From Sphingomonas jejuensis (GTDB lineage: Bacteria > Pseudomonadota > Alphaproteobacteria > Sphingomonadales > Sphingomonadaceae), in contig NZ_JAATJE010000002.1 in the NCBI RefSeq assembly GCF_011927695.1, forward strand, positions 296,001-360,000: a stretch of 64,000 nucleotides of DNA, read 5' to 3'. The translations under genes and the position numbers were made by a program. Every line of letters begins with the position of its first letter. The first letter of the stretch is position 1. The notes beneath the pieces were generated by a model, which searched no databases, had not been told where the DNA came from, and saw only the letters and a program-made list of their open reading frames with translations. Below are positions 61,844 through 64,000 of this stretch, in pieces.

Positions 61844-62620
61844 TCAGTCGATGCGCTTGGCGAGTGCCTTCTTCAGCTTGTCGTGCGCGGCCTTCTTGAT
61901 CTGGCACACGCGGGCGGCGCCGACGCCGAGCACCTGGCCGATCTCCTCCAGGTTCAATTCCTCGACATAATAGAGCTGAATGACCTGCGCCTCGCGCTCG
62001 GCCAGCTCCCCGATCGCCTCCACCAGCGTGCGGCGAAGGTCCTCGCTCTCGAGGATCTCGAAAGGATTGGGATCGTCCGACATGAACCAGGGACTGTCGT
62101 CGGTGTAGACGCCGTCGATCGGCTCGAACCGGACGGGCTGCGCGGCGCTATATTCGAGCCGCAGCCGTTCCGGCGTGACGCCGAGATGGCCTGCAATCTC
62201 CTCCTCTGATGCCGCGCGCCCGAGCTGCGCGGCAAGCGTCGCCTGCGCCTCGCCGAAGGCGCGCTTGCGCCGCATGGCGCCGCGCGTGAGCGTCGCCTGA
62301 CGCCGCAGCTCATCGATCATCGCGCCGCGCAGGCGCATGGAAAGATACTGGGAGAAGCTGACCTGCCCGCGATCCTCGAAGCTGGCAGCCGCCTCCACGA
62401 GCGCGACGAGGCCGGTCTGCACCAGATCCTCAACCTCGACCGCGGAGGAGACGCTGCCATAGACGTGCCACGCGACCTTCTTGACGAGCGGAAGGTGCTG
62501 GCGGACCAGCGCGGCGCCGTCCGGCTGGGGCCGGCTGGTGCGCGTGTAGACGGGTTCCGCGGCAAGCGCTTGGGCGCTGGCAGGCGTCATGGCGTCGATC
62601 CTCTTGGGCTGGAATGTCAT
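61844..62620 (-). CDS. fliA: Flagellar RNA polymerase sigma factor FliA (sigma-28)
   Basis: 258 aa from ATG 62620, which overlaps the flhA stop by 4 bp (ATGA); an ATG at 62590 is in frame. Region 2: YGSVSSAVEVEDLVQTGLVALVEAAASFEDRGQVSFSQYLSMRLRGAMIDELRRQ (split about 55-108); region 4: LAEREAQVIQLYYVEELNLEEIGQVLGVGAARVCQIKKAAHDKLKKAL (split about 206-253). Transcribes late flagellar genes such as fliC. Confidence 0.95.
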   Translation of the reverse strand: MTFQPKRIDAMTPASAQALAAEPVYTRTSRPQPDGAALVRQHLPLVKKVAWHVYGSVSSAVEVEDLVQTGLVALVEAAASFEDRGQVSFSQYLSMRLRGAMIDELRRQATLTRGAMRRKRAFGEAQATLAAQLGRAASEEEIAGHLGVTPERLRLEYSAAQPVRFEPIDGVYTDDSPWFMSDDPNPFEILESEDLRRTLVEAIGELAEREAQVIQLYYVEELNLEEIGQVLGVGAARVCQIKKAAHDKLKKALAKRID

Positions 62621-64000
62621 GCGGCGAGCTGCTCGGGCGCGCCGATCACGGCGACGACCTCGACCGCCTTGCTGTCGGGGACTTCGTAGAAGCTCATCAC
62701 CGGCGTATCGGGCAGCGCCACGCGGACAAGCTTGCGGATGGCCGGGCGGATCGTCGGCTGGACGACCAATGCGAAGGGCTTGCCCGCGGCGATGAGCGGA
62801 CCCGCGGCGTGGCCCAGGGCATCGACGATGCGACGACCGAGGTCGGGCTCAATCGTGTTGGCGCGCGCCGGGTCCGACCGCACCGCCTGCCCAAGGATCG
62901 CCTCCAGCCCGCCATCGAGGGTCATCACGCGCAGCGGCTCATGATGGCCGCACAGCCGCGCGATGATGAGCGGACCGAGGGTGGGGCGGATCGCCTCCAC
63001 CAGCTCAACCGGATCATGGGTGCGCTGCGCCGCCACGGTGATCGCCGACGCGATGCGACGGAATTCCTTCAGCGGAATGTTCTCCGCCAGGAGCGCGCGG
63101 AGCACCTCGGTGAGGCAAGTGATGGTGAGCGGCTGCGGGCAGAGTGCGGCGATCAGCGACGCCGCCTTTTCCTTCAGCCCGTCAAGCAGCCCCTGCACCT
63201 CGTCCGGGCCGAGCAGGTCGGCGGCGTTCTGGCCGAGCACATGGTTGAGGTGGGTGGCAATGACGGTGCCGGCGTCGACCACCACGAAACCCTGCGCGGT
63301 GGCGGCATCGGCGTCTGCGCTGGCGATCCAGGTGGCGGGAAGCCCGAATGTCGGATCCTTGCAGGCCTTTCCGAACAGGGTGCCGACCGCGCCGCCGGTG
63401 TCGAGCGCGAGCATCTCGTCGGGCGAGACGCTGTCCTCGCCCAGGCACACGCCCGACACGACGATGCGGTAGGCGTAGGGGGCGAGGTTGATCTCGTCGC
63501 GCACGCGCACCTGCGGCACGATGAAGCCAAGTTCCTTCGACAGTTGGCGTCGCACCCCGGTGATCCGCGCCATCAGCGGCGCGCCGACACGCTCGTCCAC
63601 CAGAGGCACCAGGCCGTAGCCGATCTCAAGATTGACCTGCATGTGGTCGGACACGTCGGCCCAGTCGATGCGGCTGGGATCGACGGGCGCGGCGTCTGCC
63701 TCCGCCTCGATCGGCGCGGCGACGGGGGCGGGTGCCTTGTGCAGCCGCCAGGCGACGAAGCCCGCGAGCGCCGCGGCGGGAAGCAGGATCATGTGCGGCA
63801 TGCCGGGCAGGATGCCGAGCAGCGCGAGAATGCCGGCGACGGGCGTCCAGGTGCGCGGCGATGCGAACTGCGACCCGATCTGCCCGGACAGGTCCTTGGC
63901 GTGGCTGACGCGGGTGACGATCGCGGCGGCGGCGATCGACAGCAGCAGCCCGGGGACCTGCGCCACCAGCGCGTCGCCGACCGCGAGCATGATGTAGGTG
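62617..64000 (-). CDS. flhA: Flagellar export gate protein FlhA, C-terminal part (cut by window edge)
   Basis: The last ~461 codons; the frame continues off the right edge (TYIMLAVGDALVAQVPGLLLS reads through the boundary). The N-terminal helices are partly outside; the cytoplasmic domain is complete. Typical segments: TRVSHAKDLSGQIG, GVRRQLSKELGFIVPQVRVRDE, GRRIVDALGHAAGPLIAAGKPFALVV (split). FlhA receives substrate-chaperone complexes in the export apparatus. Confidence 0.95.
   Translation of the reverse strand, partial: TYIMLAVGDALVAQVPGLLLSIAAAAIVTRVSHAKDLSGQIGSQFASPRTWTPVAGILALLGILPGMPHMILLPAAALAGFVAWRLHKAPAPVAAPIEAEADAAPVDPSRIDWADVSDHMQVNLEIGYGLVPLVDERVGAPLMARITGVRRQLSKELGFIVPQVRVRDEINLAPYAYRIVVSGVCLGEDSVSPDEMLALDTGGAVGTLFGKACKDPTFGLPATWIASADADAATAQGFVVVDAGTVIATHLNHVLGQNAADLLGPDEVQGLLDGLKEKAASLIAALCPQPLTITCLTEVLRALLAENIPLKEFRRIASAITVAAQRTHDPVELVEAIRPTLGPLIIARLCGHHEPLRVMTLDGGLEAILGQAVRSDPARANTIEPDLGRRIVDALGHAAGPLIAAGKPFALVVQPTIRPAIRKLVRVALPDTPVMSFYEVPDSKAVEVVAVIGAPEQLAA

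Overview
The window reads as a chromosomal segment of a GC-rich alphaproteobacterium, most likely a Sphingomonas-like member of the Sphingomonadales. Pointers are two PEP-CTERM proteins with the PEPATWAMMI tail, TonB-dependent receptors paired with a phytase, an ATP12 chaperone gene, DUF2585, DUF4893 and DUF1206 proteins, an HRXXN-type sensor kinase, CtrA-like TTAA-N7 boxes, and a compact fli cluster with 4-bp stop/start overlaps and many GTG or TTG starts. Taxonomy is inferred from gene content only; no rRNA gene is present.

Layout. 1-4530: the end of a tightly overlapped plus-strand operon (metallo-beta-lactamase-fold hydrolase, YcaO, xylose-isomerase-like TIM barrel, GT4 glycosyltransferase, PIG-L deacetylase). 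This is the least ordinary part of the window and looks like a small-molecule or peptide-tailoring cassette whose beginning lies off the left edge. 4527-8500: lipoprotein arylesterase divergent from a ybbA-ybbP ABC exporter. 8514-20173: housekeeping and small membrane genes (ABC-F ATPase, fumC, gmk, an overlapping ATP12/PaiB-like/rluC/crcB block, SOUL, RarD, PilZ, DUF4893). 20264-23998: a four-gene minus-strand signalling operon (SGNH hydrolase, CHASE3-like kinase, response regulator, receiver-HRXXN kinase) that resembles a two-tier input into the alphaproteobacterial general stress response. 24059-28485: ABC1/UbiB kinase, two PEP-CTERM proteins, a gene-poor stretch and an AraC regulator. 28606-31986: TonB receptor divergent from a beta-propeller phytase. 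32143-34139: DUF485 plus ActP-type acetate symporter.

34538-52810 is the flagellar region: flagellin on the minus strand, then a sigma-54 activator and fliE-F-G-H-I-J-K-L-M-N-O-P-Q-R-flhB-fliD-fliS on the plus strand, together encoding the MS ring, switch, export gate and ATPase, hook-length ruler, filament cap and chaperone. Two sigma-54-type promoters sit at the fliJ/fliK boundary, and a CtrA-like box lies upstream of the activator gene. The sigma-28 gene fliA and the export gate gene flhA follow at the right end (61844-64000), separated from the main cluster by about 9 kb of unrelated genes: a serine hydrolase, TetR and its divergent metal-dependent hydrolase, DUF1206, rpmA/rplU, a DUF2147 protein, a second TonB receptor, hspQ, tRNA-Ser(CGA) and a DCC-family protein. 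flhA runs off the right edge.

No insertion sequence, prophage, CRISPR array or rRNA was seen.
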